This document shows, piece by piece, positions 35,777 through 44,462 of a DNA stretch of 64,000 nucleotides. The DNA comes from Mycolicibacterium sphagni. Lineage in GTDB: Bacteria; Actinomycetota; Actinomycetes; Mycobacteriales; Mycobacteriaceae. The stretch covers positions 1 to 64,000 of the forward strand of contig NZ_NOZR01000024.1 of assembly GCF_002250655.1 (NCBI RefSeq). Reading direction: 5' to 3'. Made by a program: the position numbers and the translations under genes. The first letter of the stretch is position 1, and each line of letters starts with the position of its first letter. The notes beneath the pieces were generated by a model. That model was not told the DNA's origin. It searched no databases and worked only from the letters and a program-made list of their open reading frames with translations.

Positions 35777-37272
35777 GCTTCACATCCCGTACGCCCGCGA
35801 ATCATAACCCTGATCAGGTCACCTACCGCCGGGGGTTCGTCACCCGGCATCAGGTCACGGGTTGGCGATTTCTGATGCGGCGCATCGCCTCTGGCGTGGC
35901 ATTGCACGACACCCGCATGCTCACCGATCCGCTGCGCACCCAGTCGCGTTCGGTCGTGATGGGCGTCCTGATCGTGGTCACCGGGTTGATTGGGTGCTTC
36001 GTCTTCTCCCTGCTCAGACCGAATGGCTCCGTCGGAAACAACACCGTGCTGGCCGACCGCGACACCGCCGCCCTGTACGTGCGGGTCGACGATCGTCTGC
36101 ACCCGGTGCTCAATCTGACCTCGGCGCGGCTGATCGCGGGTCACCCCGTCACGCCGACGCCCGTGGGTAGCGCGGCGCTGGACAAGCTAGCGCGCGGCGC
36201 GATGGTGGGCATCCCGGGCGCTCCAGAACGCATGGTGCAGAACGGCTCTGGTGATGCGGACTGGACAGTGTGCGACAGCAGCGAGGCGACGAGTCCGGGC
36301 GTGACCGTCATCGGCGGTCGATTGGCCGAGGGCGGTGTCCGTGCGTCTGCTCTCCGGTCGGACAAGGCGGTGTTGGTTGCGGCCGGGACACCTGACACTT
36401 TGACCACGTGGCTGCTGTGGGACGGCCGGCGCAGCCGGATCGACCTGGCTGATCATGCCGCCACCGATGCCTTGGGCCTCGGCCCGACCATTCCCGCCCC
36501 CACCCCGATCGCACTGGGATTGTTCAATGCGATTCCCGAGGGTGCGCCGCTGCTGGTTCCCGTGATCCCGGGCGCTGGGTCCGCGCCAGAGTTCGCGATG
36601 TCGGTTCCCGCGCCCGCGGGTGCGGTGGTGGCTGCCTTTGGTGCCGACGGCACATTGTCGTACTACGCGGTGCTGCCCGACGGATTGCAGCCGATCTCGC
36701 CGGTGCTGGCTGCCTTGTTACGCAACACCAACTCCTATGGGCTGCAGGAGCCTCCGCGGTTGGGCGCCGACGAGGTGAGCCGCCTCCCAGTGTCCCGGAC
36801 TCTCGATACCGCCGCCTTCCCCGAGCACCGGATCAGCCTGGTCGACTCGGTGAGCGCACCCGTCGTCTGCGCCCGGTGGTCCAAGCCTGCCGGAGCGAGC
36901 GCCAGTTCGTTGTCACTGCTGTCGGGTGCGACGTTGCCGATCGCCCAGGGAGAACAACCCGTCGAACTGCCCGGCAGTGGCACATCCGCCTCGCGGGTGG
37001 TGCTTCCCGTCGGAAAGGGCTATTTCGCCCAGACTGTGGGGCAAGAGCCGGCCTCGCCGGCGGCCGGTTCATTGTTCTGGTTATCGGACACCGGAATGCG
37101 GTATGGCATCGAGGCCGCGAACAAAGACGAGTTGACTCAGACGGAGACTGCGCTCGGGCTGGCGTCACCCGCGATGCCAATTCCCTGGTCCGTACTCACC
37201 TTGTTCGCCGCAGGGCCTGCGTTGTCGAAGGCCGATGCGCTGAACGTGTATGCAGGAACGGAGAATCGTTGA
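35773..37272 (+). CDS. eccB3: EccB, ESX-3-type membrane component
   Basis: A 499-aa core membrane protein. The cytoplasmic N-terminus has the EccB3 sequence NPDQVTYRRGFVTRHQVTGW, one membrane helix lies near 55-78, and a large periplasmic domain follows with repeats and YAVLPDGLQPISPVLAALLRN. EccB forms the periplasmic part of the ESX pore with EccC, EccD and EccE. It is somewhat shorter than M. tuberculosis EccB3 (538 aa), mainly at both ends. It overlaps both neighbours by 4 bp. Confidence 0.95.
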   Translation: MSFTSRTPANHNPDQVTYRRGFVTRHQVTGWRFLMRRIASGVALHDTRMLTDPLRTQSRSVVMGVLIVVTGLIGCFVFSLLRPNGSVGNNTVLADRDTAALYVRVDDRLHPVLNLTSARLIAGHPVTPTPVGSAALDKLARGAMVGIPGAPERMVQNGSGDADWTVCDSSEATSPGVTVIGGRLAEGGVRASALRSDKAVLVAAGTPDTLTTWLLWDGRRSRIDLADHAATDALGLGPTIPAPTPIALGLFNAIPEGAPLLVPVIPGAGSAPEFAMSVPAPAGAVVAAFGADGTLSYYAVLPDGLQPISPVLAALLRNTNSYGLQEPPRLGADEVSRLPVSRTLDTAAFPEHRISLVDSVSAPVVCARWSKPAGASASSLSLLSGATLPIAQGEQPVELPGSGTSASRVVLPVGKGYFAQTVGQEPASPAAGSLFWLSDTGMRYGIEAANKDELTQTETALGLASPAMPIPWSVLTLFAAGPALSKADALNVYAGTENR

Positions 37273-40200
37273 GCAGGCTCATCTTCGAGGCACGCAGGCG
37301 GCTTCCTTCACCCCCGGTACGCAAGGGTGCCATCACAATCGAAGCTCCGCCGGAACTGCCGCGCGCCCTGCCGGCATCCTTACTGCGACGGGCTCTCCCG
37401 TTATTGATCGTTATGCTGATCGTCGGCATGATTGTCGCCCTGTTCGCAACCGGGATGAGGCTGATCTCACCCCAGATGTTGTTCTTTCCATTTGTCCTCC
37501 TGCTGGCCGCGACAGCGTTATATCGCGGAAACGACAGCAAGTTACGTACCGAGGAAGTCGACGCCGAACGCGCCGACTATCTGCGCTATCTGTCCGTCGT
37601 GCGGGACAACGTCCGTGCTCAGGCCGCCGAGCAGCGGGCCAGTCTGGAGTGGTCGCATCCTGATCCTGCAGCGCTGGCGTCGATTCCAGGATCACAGAGA
37701 CAATGGGAGCGCGACCCGCCAGACCGGGATTTCCTCGTGGTGCGCACCGGCCTGCATGACGTGCCGCTGGATACGGCGTTGCGCGTCAGGGACACCGCCG
37801 ACGAGGTGGATTTAGAACCCGTGGCACACAGTGCCCTGCGCAGTCTGCTCGATGTCCAGCGAACCGTCCGCCGCGCCCCGGCCGGAATCGACCTCTCGAC
37901 GATTTCCCGGCTGACGCTTGTCGGTGACGGCGATGCCGCGCGCGCGGCGCTGCGGGCATGGATTGCGCAGGCTGTCACTTGGCACGACCCAAGTCTGCTC
38001 GGCGTGGCACTGGCCAGCCCTGACCTGGACGGGCCAAATTGGGCATGGCTGAAATGGCTTGCTCACGTAGATATTTCAGGCGTCCTCGACGGCGTGGGCT
38101 CGGCGCGTTATCTCAGCGCCGATCCCGATGAGCTGGTCGCCAAGATCGGGCCGGTGCTCGCCGAACGGCCGATGTTCGGCGATGAGGGGGGCCGCGGTCT
38201 GCGCCATCTGCTGATTGTGGTCGACGATCCCGGATATGACCTGTCGGCGTCGGTGTTGTCGGCAGGCTGGGCCGGCGTCACCGTCGTTCACGTCAGCCGG
38301 GCCGAACCCCACCGCGAGCAGTATTCGGATCCTGAACGGCCAGTCCTCAGGATCTCTGACGGCGCCATTCAGCGTTGGGGCGCCGACGGATGGCAGCCCT
38401 ACGTGGACAGCGCCGATCAGCTATCCACCGAGGACACGGCGCATCTGGCCCGTCTCCTGGCGCGATGGGACTCCAATCCCACGCACGCCGGCTTGCGCTC
38501 AGCGGCCGTCAGCGGTGCCACCTTCACCACTTTGCTCGACATCGATGACGCCACCCAGCTCGACGTGCCCGCATTATGGGCGCCGCGTGATCGTGACCGC
38601 GAGCTTCGGGTACCGATCGGTGTGACCGCCACCGGCGAGCCGCTGTACTTCGACCTCAAAGACGAGGCCGAGGGTGGCATGGGGCCGCACGGCCTGATGA
38701 TCGGTATGACCGGCTCGGGCAAGTCACAGACCCTGATGTCAATCCTGCTGTCCCTGCTGACAACTCACTCAGCTGAGCGACTGATCGTCATCTACGCCGA
38801 CTTCAAGGGCGAGGCTGGCGCCGACATCTTCCGCGACTTCCCTCAGGTCGTGGCGGTCATCTCGAACATGGCAGAAAAGAAATCACTCGCGGACCGATTC
38901 GCCGACACATTGCGCGGTGAAGTCGCTCGCCGGGAGATCCTGCTGCGCGAAGCGGGACGACGAGTGCAGGGCAGCGCGTTCAACTCTGTCACCGAGTACG
39001 AAGCGGCGATCGCGGCCGGCTACGACCTGCCCGCGCTGCCGACCCTGTTCGTGGTCGCCGACGAGTTCACGCTGATGCTCGCCGATCACCCCGAATACGC
39101 GGAACTGTTCGATTATGTTGCGCGCAAGGGCCGGTCGTTTCGAATCCACATCCTGTTCGCGTCGCAGACGCTGGACGTGGGACGGATCAAGGATATTGAC
39201 AAGAACACGTCATATCGGATCGGCCTCAAGGTTGCCAGTCCGTCGGCGTCACGTCAGATCATCGGTGTCGAGGATGCCTTTCACATTGAGTCGGGCAAGG
39301 AATACAAGGGCGTCGGTTTCCTGGTACCGGCGCCGGGGGCGGAGCCGGTCAAATTCCGCGGCACGTATGTCGACGGCATCTACGATCCGCCTCGGCGGCC
39401 CAGATCCTATGTGGTGCCGACTGATCCCCGCCCGCAACTGTTCACCGCCGCAGAGGTTGGTATCGACGAGGATGTCGTCGTCGTGTCCGGCGACGATAGT
39501 GTGTCGAGGGCCGCGCCCAAGAAGCTCATCGCTACCATCGGCCAACAATTGGCCACGTTCGGTCCGCGTGCGCCGAGAGTGTGGCTGCCGCCGCTCGACG
39601 ACCCGATCCCGCTGGCCGAGGTTCTCGCCGACTCCGACATCCCAACGGGTGTGGGACGGTGGCCGCTCGGCGAGATCGACCGCCCGTTCGACATGCGTCG
39701 CGACCCGCTTGTCTTCGATGCTACCTCCGCCGCCGGAAATATGATGATCCATGGCGGTGCCAAGTCCGGGAAATCCACTGCGCTGCAAACATTTATTCTC
39801 TCGGCAGCCGCACTGCATTCACCCGACGAGGTGTCGTTCTACTGCGTCGACTACGGTGGCGGCCAACTGCGGGCACTAGAGGATCTCGCCCATGTCGGCA
39901 GCGTCGCGTCGCCGCTGGAGGCTGAGAGAATCCGGCGTACCTTCGGCGAACTCGATCAGCTCCTGGAAGAAAGGCGGCGGGCCGGGTACGGGGTTGGGAA
40001 TCCGCACGTCTTTCTCGTGATCGACAACTTGTATGCCTTCAGCCGTGACAACACCGACCAGTTCAATACGCGCAACCCACTCTTGACGAAGGTGACCGAA
40101 CTGGCCAACGCCGGTCTGTCGTACGGCATCCACGTCGTCATCACCACCCCGAACTGGCTCGAGGTGCCGCTGGCCATGCGCGACGGGCTGGGTCTTCGTC

Positions 40201-41210
40201 TGGAGCTCCGGCTGCCTGATCCGCGTGACAGCAACGTTCGCATCGCGGGCGCACTGCGCCGGCCCGCCGATTCGGTGCCCTACGAACAACCGGGTCGGGG
40301 TCTGACCATGGCGGCCGAACATTTTCTTTTCGCCAAGCCCGAGCTCAGCCAGATTCCACAGCTCAATGCCCGCTACCCCGGGCAGTCGGCCGCTCGGGTG
40401 CGGCTGCTTTCCGCGGAGCTCGCACCCGCACAGATCGCACCCCTCTATATCGGGCCCGAGCAGGTGGTCATCGGCCAGTCCGAGCGGGATCTCGCCCCGG
40501 TGGCGCTCAACTTCGCCGCGCATCCGCTGCTGATGGTGTTGGGCGACAGCAAGTCCGGTAAGACGACTCTGATGCGCCACGTAATCCGGACACTGCGCGA
40601 GAATTCGACCGCCGACCGGCTCGCGTTCACCGTGCTGGACCGGCGACTGCGGCTCGTCGACGAGCCGCTGTTTCCGGACAACGAGTACACGGCGAACACC
40701 GACCGCATCATCCCGGCAATGCTGGGGCTATCGGCGATCGTCGAGGGTCGCCGTCCGCCAGCCGGGTTGTCGACGGCTGAGCTGATGAAGTGGACCTTCA
40801 CCGGGCATACGCACTACCTGCTGGTCGATGACGTCGACCAGCTCCCGGATGGCGCGGCAATGTCAGGGCTCTACGTCGGGCACCGACCATGGACTCCGTT
40901 GATCGGATTGCTCTCCGAGGCAGCCGATCTCGGGTTGCGGGTGATCGTCACCGCGCGCGCGTCTGGCTCGGCCCAAGCATTGATGACGAATCCGTTGTTG
41001 CGGCGGATGAACGATCTACAGGCCACGACGCTCATGTTGTCGGGTAATCCGCAGGACAGCGCCAAGATTCGCGGTCACCGGTTCAGCAGATCAGTGCCGG
41101 GGCGCGGAATGCTGCTCGACGAGTCCGACGCGCCGACCTATCTGCAGCTTGTCAATCCGTTGATCGGCTCGCCGGTCGGCGGCCCCGACGTAATCGATGG
41201 GAACGTGTGA
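37269..41210 (+). CDS. eccC3: EccC, ESX-3-type FtsK/SpoIIIE secretion ATPase
   Basis: A 1313-aa motor. Two membrane helices lie near 38-80, followed by the DUF region and three ATPase domains with Walker A motifs GMTGSGKS (about 480-487), GGAKSGKS (about 829-836) and GDSKSGKT (about 1092-1099). D1 has Walker B VVADEF. It starts at TTG 37269, overlapping the eccB stop; the product then begins MSRLIFEARRRL exactly like EccC3. Substrates are recognised through the C-terminal ATPase domains. Similarity to M. tuberculosis EccC3 is high throughout. Confidence 0.96.
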   Translation: MSRLIFEARRRLPSPPVRKGAITIEAPPELPRALPASLLRRALPLLIVMLIVGMIVALFATGMRLISPQMLFFPFVLLLAATALYRGNDSKLRTEEVDAERADYLRYLSVVRDNVRAQAAEQRASLEWSHPDPAALASIPGSQRQWERDPPDRDFLVVRTGLHDVPLDTALRVRDTADEVDLEPVAHSALRSLLDVQRTVRRAPAGIDLSTISRLTLVGDGDAARAALRAWIAQAVTWHDPSLLGVALASPDLDGPNWAWLKWLAHVDISGVLDGVGSARYLSADPDELVAKIGPVLAERPMFGDEGGRGLRHLLIVVDDPGYDLSASVLSAGWAGVTVVHVSRAEPHREQYSDPERPVLRISDGAIQRWGADGWQPYVDSADQLSTEDTAHLARLLARWDSNPTHAGLRSAAVSGATFTTLLDIDDATQLDVPALWAPRDRDRELRVPIGVTATGEPLYFDLKDEAEGGMGPHGLMIGMTGSGKSQTLMSILLSLLTTHSAERLIVIYADFKGEAGADIFRDFPQVVAVISNMAEKKSLADRFADTLRGEVARREILLREAGRRVQGSAFNSVTEYEAAIAAGYDLPALPTLFVVADEFTLMLADHPEYAELFDYVARKGRSFRIHILFASQTLDVGRIKDIDKNTSYRIGLKVASPSASRQIIGVEDAFHIESGKEYKGVGFLVPAPGAEPVKFRGTYVDGIYDPPRRPRSYVVPTDPRPQLFTAAEVGIDEDVVVVSGDDSVSRAAPKKLIATIGQQLATFGPRAPRVWLPPLDDPIPLAEVLADSDIPTGVGRWPLGEIDRPFDMRRDPLVFDATSAAGNMMIHGGAKSGKSTALQTFILSAAALHSPDEVSFYCVDYGGGQLRALEDLAHVGSVASPLEAERIRRTFGELDQLLEERRRAGYGVGNPHVFLVIDNLYAFSRDNTDQFNTRNPLLTKVTELANAGLSYGIHVVITTPNWLEVPLAMRDGLGLRLELRLPDPRDSNVRIAGALRRPADSVPYEQPGRGLTMAAEHFLFAKPELSQIPQLNARYPGQSAARVRLLSAELAPAQIAPLYIGPEQVVIGQSERDLAPVALNFAAHPLLMVLGDSKSGKTTLMRHVIRTLRENSTADRLAFTVLDRRLRLVDEPLFPDNEYTANTDRIIPAMLGLSAIVEGRRPPAGLSTAELMKWTFTGHTHYLLVDDVDQLPDGAAMSGLYVGHRPWTPLIGLLSEAADLGLRVIVTARASGSAQALMTNPLLRRMNDLQATTLMLSGNPQDSAKIRGHRFSRSVPGRGMLLDESDAPTYLQLVNPLIGSPVGGPDVIDGNV

Positions 41211-41521
41211 TGGTACTGAACGTTGTCCCCGAGGGCCTGGCGGCCGCCAGCGCGGCGGTCGAGGCCCTGAGTGCACGGCTGGCTACCATCCACGCGGCCG
41301 CGGCCCCACTCATCACCGCGGTGCTGCCACCTGCCGGCGATGCCGTGTCGGTGCAGGCGGCGCTGACCTGCGGGGCGAAGGGATCCGAGCACACCGTTGC
41401 GGCGTCCGCAGGTGTGGTCGAATTGGGCCGCTCCGGTATGGGTGTGGCGCAATCAGCAGCGAGCTATGTCGCGGGGGATGGCTTGGCGGCGGCGTCCTTT
41501 GGCGGTCAGGGGGTCGGCTGA
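41210..41521 (+). CDS. PE protein, PE5-like
   Basis: A 103-aa protein of the PE family: MVLNVVPEGLAAASAAVEAL is the N-terminal PE signature, and two helices form the PE fold. It matches PE5 of the ESX-3 locus. The ATG at 41210 overlaps the eccC stop by one base; the GTG at 41207 is also possible. The C-terminal region carries no clear YxxxD/E. The PPE4 gene that normally follows PE5 is absent, so its PPE partner must be encoded elsewhere, perhaps at 50637. Confidence 0.9.
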   Translation: MVLNVVPEGLAAASAAVEALSARLATIHAAAAPLITAVLPPAGDAVSVQAALTCGAKGSEHTVAASAGVVELGRSGMGVAQSAASYVAGDGLAAASFGGQGVG

Positions 41522-41575
41522 GATTTGTGGGGAACCGAAATCGATTGTCGTATGACCTGATTGGAGATGAAGAAA

Positions 41576-41869
41576 ATGAGTCTTCTCGATGCACACATTC
41601 CGCAGCTCGTCGCGTCCGAATCGGCGTTCGGAGCCAAGACGGCGCTGATGCGGAGCACGATCGCACAAGCCGAGCAGGAGGCCGTCGCGGCCCAGGCATT
41701 CCATACGGGCGAGTCGTCGGTGGCCTTCCAGGGCGCGCACGCACGCTTCGTCGAAGCGGCAGCGAAGGTGAACGCGCTGTTGGACCTCGCTCAGGCGAAT
41801 CTGGGCGACGCGGGTGCTGCCTATGTAGCGCAGGATTCGGCCGCGGTAAGCACTTACGGGGGATTCTGA
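41576..41869 (+). CDS. esxG: EsxG, WXG100-family secreted protein
   Basis: A 97-aa helical hairpin protein beginning MSLLDAHIPQLVASESAFG, nearly identical to EsxG (TB9.8). It is the WXG100 partner that, as in EsxG, carries a less typical turn (HTGESSVAF in place of WxG). It pairs with EsxH and is exported by ESX-3. GGAGATGAAG precedes the chosen ATG at 41576. The stop overlaps the esxH start (TGATG). Confidence 0.95.
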   Translation: MSLLDAHIPQLVASESAFGAKTALMRSTIAQAEQEAVAAQAFHTGESSVAFQGAHARFVEAAAKVNALLDLAQANLGDAGAAYVAQDSAAVSTYGGF

Positions 41870-42156
41870 TGTCTCAGATCATGTACAACTATCCGGCCAT
41901 GCTCGGTCATGCCGGCGATATGGCGAGCTATGCCGGCACATTGCAGGCGGTAGGCGCCGATATTTCAGCCGAGCAGGCCGCGTTGCGGGGCGCCTGGCAG
42001 GGCGACACAGGGATGACCTACCAGGTGTGGCAGGCCCAATGGAACAGCGCTATGGAGGAATTGGTGCGCGCCTATCGTGCCATGGCCTCGACGCACGAAA
42101 CAAATACGCTCGCCATGCAGGCACGAGATCGGGCCGAAGGAGCTAAGTGGGGTTGA
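41869..42156 (+). CDS. esxH: EsxH (TB10.4-like), WXG100-family secreted protein
   Basis: A 95-aa protein starting MSQIMYNYPAMLGHAGDMA, nearly identical to EsxH. The WxG turn is W43-Q-G45. Of the zinc ligands described for M. tuberculosis EsxH (H14, H70, H76, E77), H14, H76 and E77 are kept but position 70 is Arg. The C-terminal helix has the secretion-type motif ARDRAEGAKWG. It is exported as a heterodimer with EsxG and is tied to metal acquisition. Confidence 0.96.
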   Translation: MSQIMYNYPAMLGHAGDMASYAGTLQAVGADISAEQAALRGAWQGDTGMTYQVWQAQWNSAMEELVRAYRAMASTHETNTLAMQARDRAEGAKWG

Positions 42157-42177
42157 TCCGACCAGGCGGGGCGGGAC

Positions 42178-43026
42178 ATGCCTGTGGCTGACGCGGTCGA
42201 GCTGTCTGTGGAGGCGGCCTGGTTTATCGCGGACAATGCCGGCCTCGGCACATTTCCCTGGGTGCTTGCGATCACACCGCCGTATCGTGACGTGTCCGAA
42301 CGCGGGGTGTTCGCGTCGCGACAGATCGCCGAGCTGACGCGGCTCGGAGTGATGGCCCAGGGCACGATCGACCCCGTTGTGCAGCAGTGGATCCGGGTCG
42401 TCTGCCGACCGGAGCGCTGGCTGGAGTTGCGCTACGTGGGTGGCGCCCACCCGTCGGCCCTCCGACTCCGCGGCATTGTCGCGTTCCGGGGCGGTCAGAT
42501 CGTGGTCGCGCTGCGCAACGCCCAGCTTGTCACCTTTACCACGGTGGAAATCGTTTCCGGACTGGCGATGTCATCGGTGATCACCGCCGGGCTGTTGGGG
42601 CGTTCACCGGCGCACTTCGACGAATTCGCGCTTCCGTTGCGGGTTGGTGCCCGGGCGGACCAGCAGCTCCGCGAGGGTGCGGCGCTGTCCGACGTGATGA
42701 GTAACCTCGGGATCCCGGAGTCCGCCCGCGCGGTTGTCCGAGCCGTCTTCGAGGGGCCGACCGGCTACGTCGAAGTGGTCGCCGGGCAATGTGCCGGTGT
42801 TGCCACGGTCCTCGCCGAGGTTGGAATTGCTGTGGTGGACAACTCTATTGGGCGCCTAGTGGTCAGCTCCACCCGCGCGTTCGACGGCGAGTGGGTGTCG
42901 GTTTTTGCGCCGGGGACAGACATGGCGATCGCCGTGGCCATCGAACAGCTGACCGCGGCCCTGCCGGATGGCCCGTGGTTCTCACCGCTGCAACCAGTTC
43001 GCGACTTCACCGCCCAGAGAATCTGA
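42178..43026 (+). CDS. espG3: EspG, ESX-3-type PE-PPE chaperone
   Basis: A 282-aa cytoplasmic chaperone resembling EspG3: VELSVEAAWFIADNAGLGTFPWVLAITPPYRD and WLELRYVGGAHPSALRLRG are close matches. EspG binds the hydrophobic tip of the PPE partner and keeps PE-PPE dimers soluble until EccA acts. Each ESX system uses its own EspG, so this one should serve the PE at 41210 and its PPE partner. The gap to esxH is 21 bp. Confidence 0.92.
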   Translation: MPVADAVELSVEAAWFIADNAGLGTFPWVLAITPPYRDVSERGVFASRQIAELTRLGVMAQGTIDPVVQQWIRVVCRPERWLELRYVGGAHPSALRLRGIVAFRGGQIVVALRNAQLVTFTTVEIVSGLAMSSVITAGLLGRSPAHFDEFALPLRVGARADQQLREGAALSDVMSNLGIPESARAVVRAVFEGPTGYVEVVAGQCAGVATVLAEVGIAVVDNSIGRLVVSSTRAFDGEWVSVFAPGTDMAIAVAIEQLTAALPDGPWFSPLQPVRDFTAQRI

Positions 43027-43040
43027 AAGAGAACGACTAG

Positions 43041-44462
43041 ATGACTGACATCTCGGCGCCGGCCGACAGCATTCCGGCACTGCCCATCGTGCGAGTGGCG
43101 ATACTCGCCGACAGCCGGGTCGTGGACATGGCGCTCCCGTCGGAGTTGCCTCTGCGTGAGATCCTGCCGGCGATTCGTCGGCTCTTGCCTGCCACGGCTG
43201 GCTCGGGCGAGACGACAGCTGACGCGGCGCCACGACCGCTGAGCCTGGCAGCCGTCGGTGGCGCGCCGTTCTCGCTGGATGCCAGCCTGGACACCGTCGG
43301 TGTCGTCGACGGCGATCTGCTTGCCCTCCAACCTGTTCCGTCGGGGCCGTCGGCTCCTGGTGTCGTGGAGGATGTTGCCGACGCTGCGGTTATCTTCTCG
43401 GCGTCGCGTCTCCGGCCGTGGGGGACTGCTGACATCCGGATCATTGCCCGCGTTGCCGTCGTCGCGTTCATACTCGCCGCCACGGCGTTGGCAGTCGTCG
43501 ACCGCATCACCACCGGCGGTGTCGTCGGTTTGTATGCGGTGAGCGGAATAGCTGCGGCTGCCGTCATCGCCACGCTGCTGGCGCGCGCGCGCGAGCACCT
43601 TTGTGCGGGGGAGCTGTCGGTGGCCGCGCTGGTTCCGGTCGGGGCCGGACTCGCCTTGGCAGTTGGTGACCTCAACCCTGCGCTGGTCATGCTGGCAGCC
43701 GCTGGGGTTACCGCCTGGTCGCTGATCTGCTTGATCATCGCTGACCGGTGCATCGCGTTCTTTGCCGCAACGAGCGTCATCGGCGCGGCGATTCTGATCG
43801 CGGCTGCGGTGGCCCAGACCTGGGAGCTACCACTGCCGACGCTGGGCTGCGGACTACTTGCCGCTGCTCTTCTAGTGGCAGTTCAAGCGGCCCAACTGTC
43901 GGCGTTGACAGCGCGTTTGCCACTTCCTGTCATCCCCGCGCCAGGTGACCCCACTCCGTCGGCACCGGAGACGCGGGTGCTTGAAGATCTGCCTCGTCGC
44001 GTCCGGATCAGCGAGGCGCACCAGGCCGGGTTCGTCGCGGGCTCGGTGGTGTTGTCGATCCTGGGCTCAGGGGCCCTAGTCGAACGACCGGATTCGGTTG
44101 GGACATGGGCTTGGTACGCGGTGATCGCAACATCGGCTGCCGCGGTACTGCGCGCCCGTGTCTGGGACATCGCCGCCTGCAAGGCATGGCTGCTGGTGCA
44201 GCCCATCATCGTGTCGATTGGCCTGCTGGTGCTGTTCCTCATCGCGGGCACGCGACTGCCAGCAGTAGGTGCTCTGGTCGCCCTGGGGGTCCTGACCGCG
44301 GCGTTCGTGACAGCTTCGGTGAACCCGGGCCTCACTGATCCGGAGAGGTATTCACTGCCCCTTCGCCGGCTGGTCGGCTTTCTCGCCGCCGCTGTCGATG
44401 CGTCCCTGATTCCGGTTCTGGCCTACCTGGTGGGACTGTTCGGTTGGGTGCTCGATAGATGA
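43041..44462 (+). CDS. eccD3: EccD, ESX-3-type membrane component
   Basis: A 473-aa protein with an N-terminal ubiquitin-like domain (about 14-100) followed by about eleven membrane helices from 130 to the end. EccD dimers line the ESX membrane complex. The sequence is as expected for EccD3 in length and domain order. Its stop overlaps the mycP ATG by 4 bp. Confidence 0.95.
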   Translation: MTDISAPADSIPALPIVRVAILADSRVVDMALPSELPLREILPAIRRLLPATAGSGETTADAAPRPLSLAAVGGAPFSLDASLDTVGVVDGDLLALQPVPSGPSAPGVVEDVADAAVIFSASRLRPWGTADIRIIARVAVVAFILAATALAVVDRITTGGVVGLYAVSGIAAAAVIATLLARAREHLCAGELSVAALVPVGAGLALAVGDLNPALVMLAAAGVTAWSLICLIIADRCIAFFAATSVIGAAILIAAAVAQTWELPLPTLGCGLLAAALLVAVQAAQLSALTARLPLPVIPAPGDPTPSAPETRVLEDLPRRVRISEAHQAGFVAGSVVLSILGSGALVERPDSVGTWAWYAVIATSAAAVLRARVWDIAACKAWLLVQPIIVSIGLLVLFLIAGTRLPAVGALVALGVLTAAFVTASVNPGLTDPERYSLPLRRLVGFLAAAVDASLIPVLAYLVGLFGWVLDR

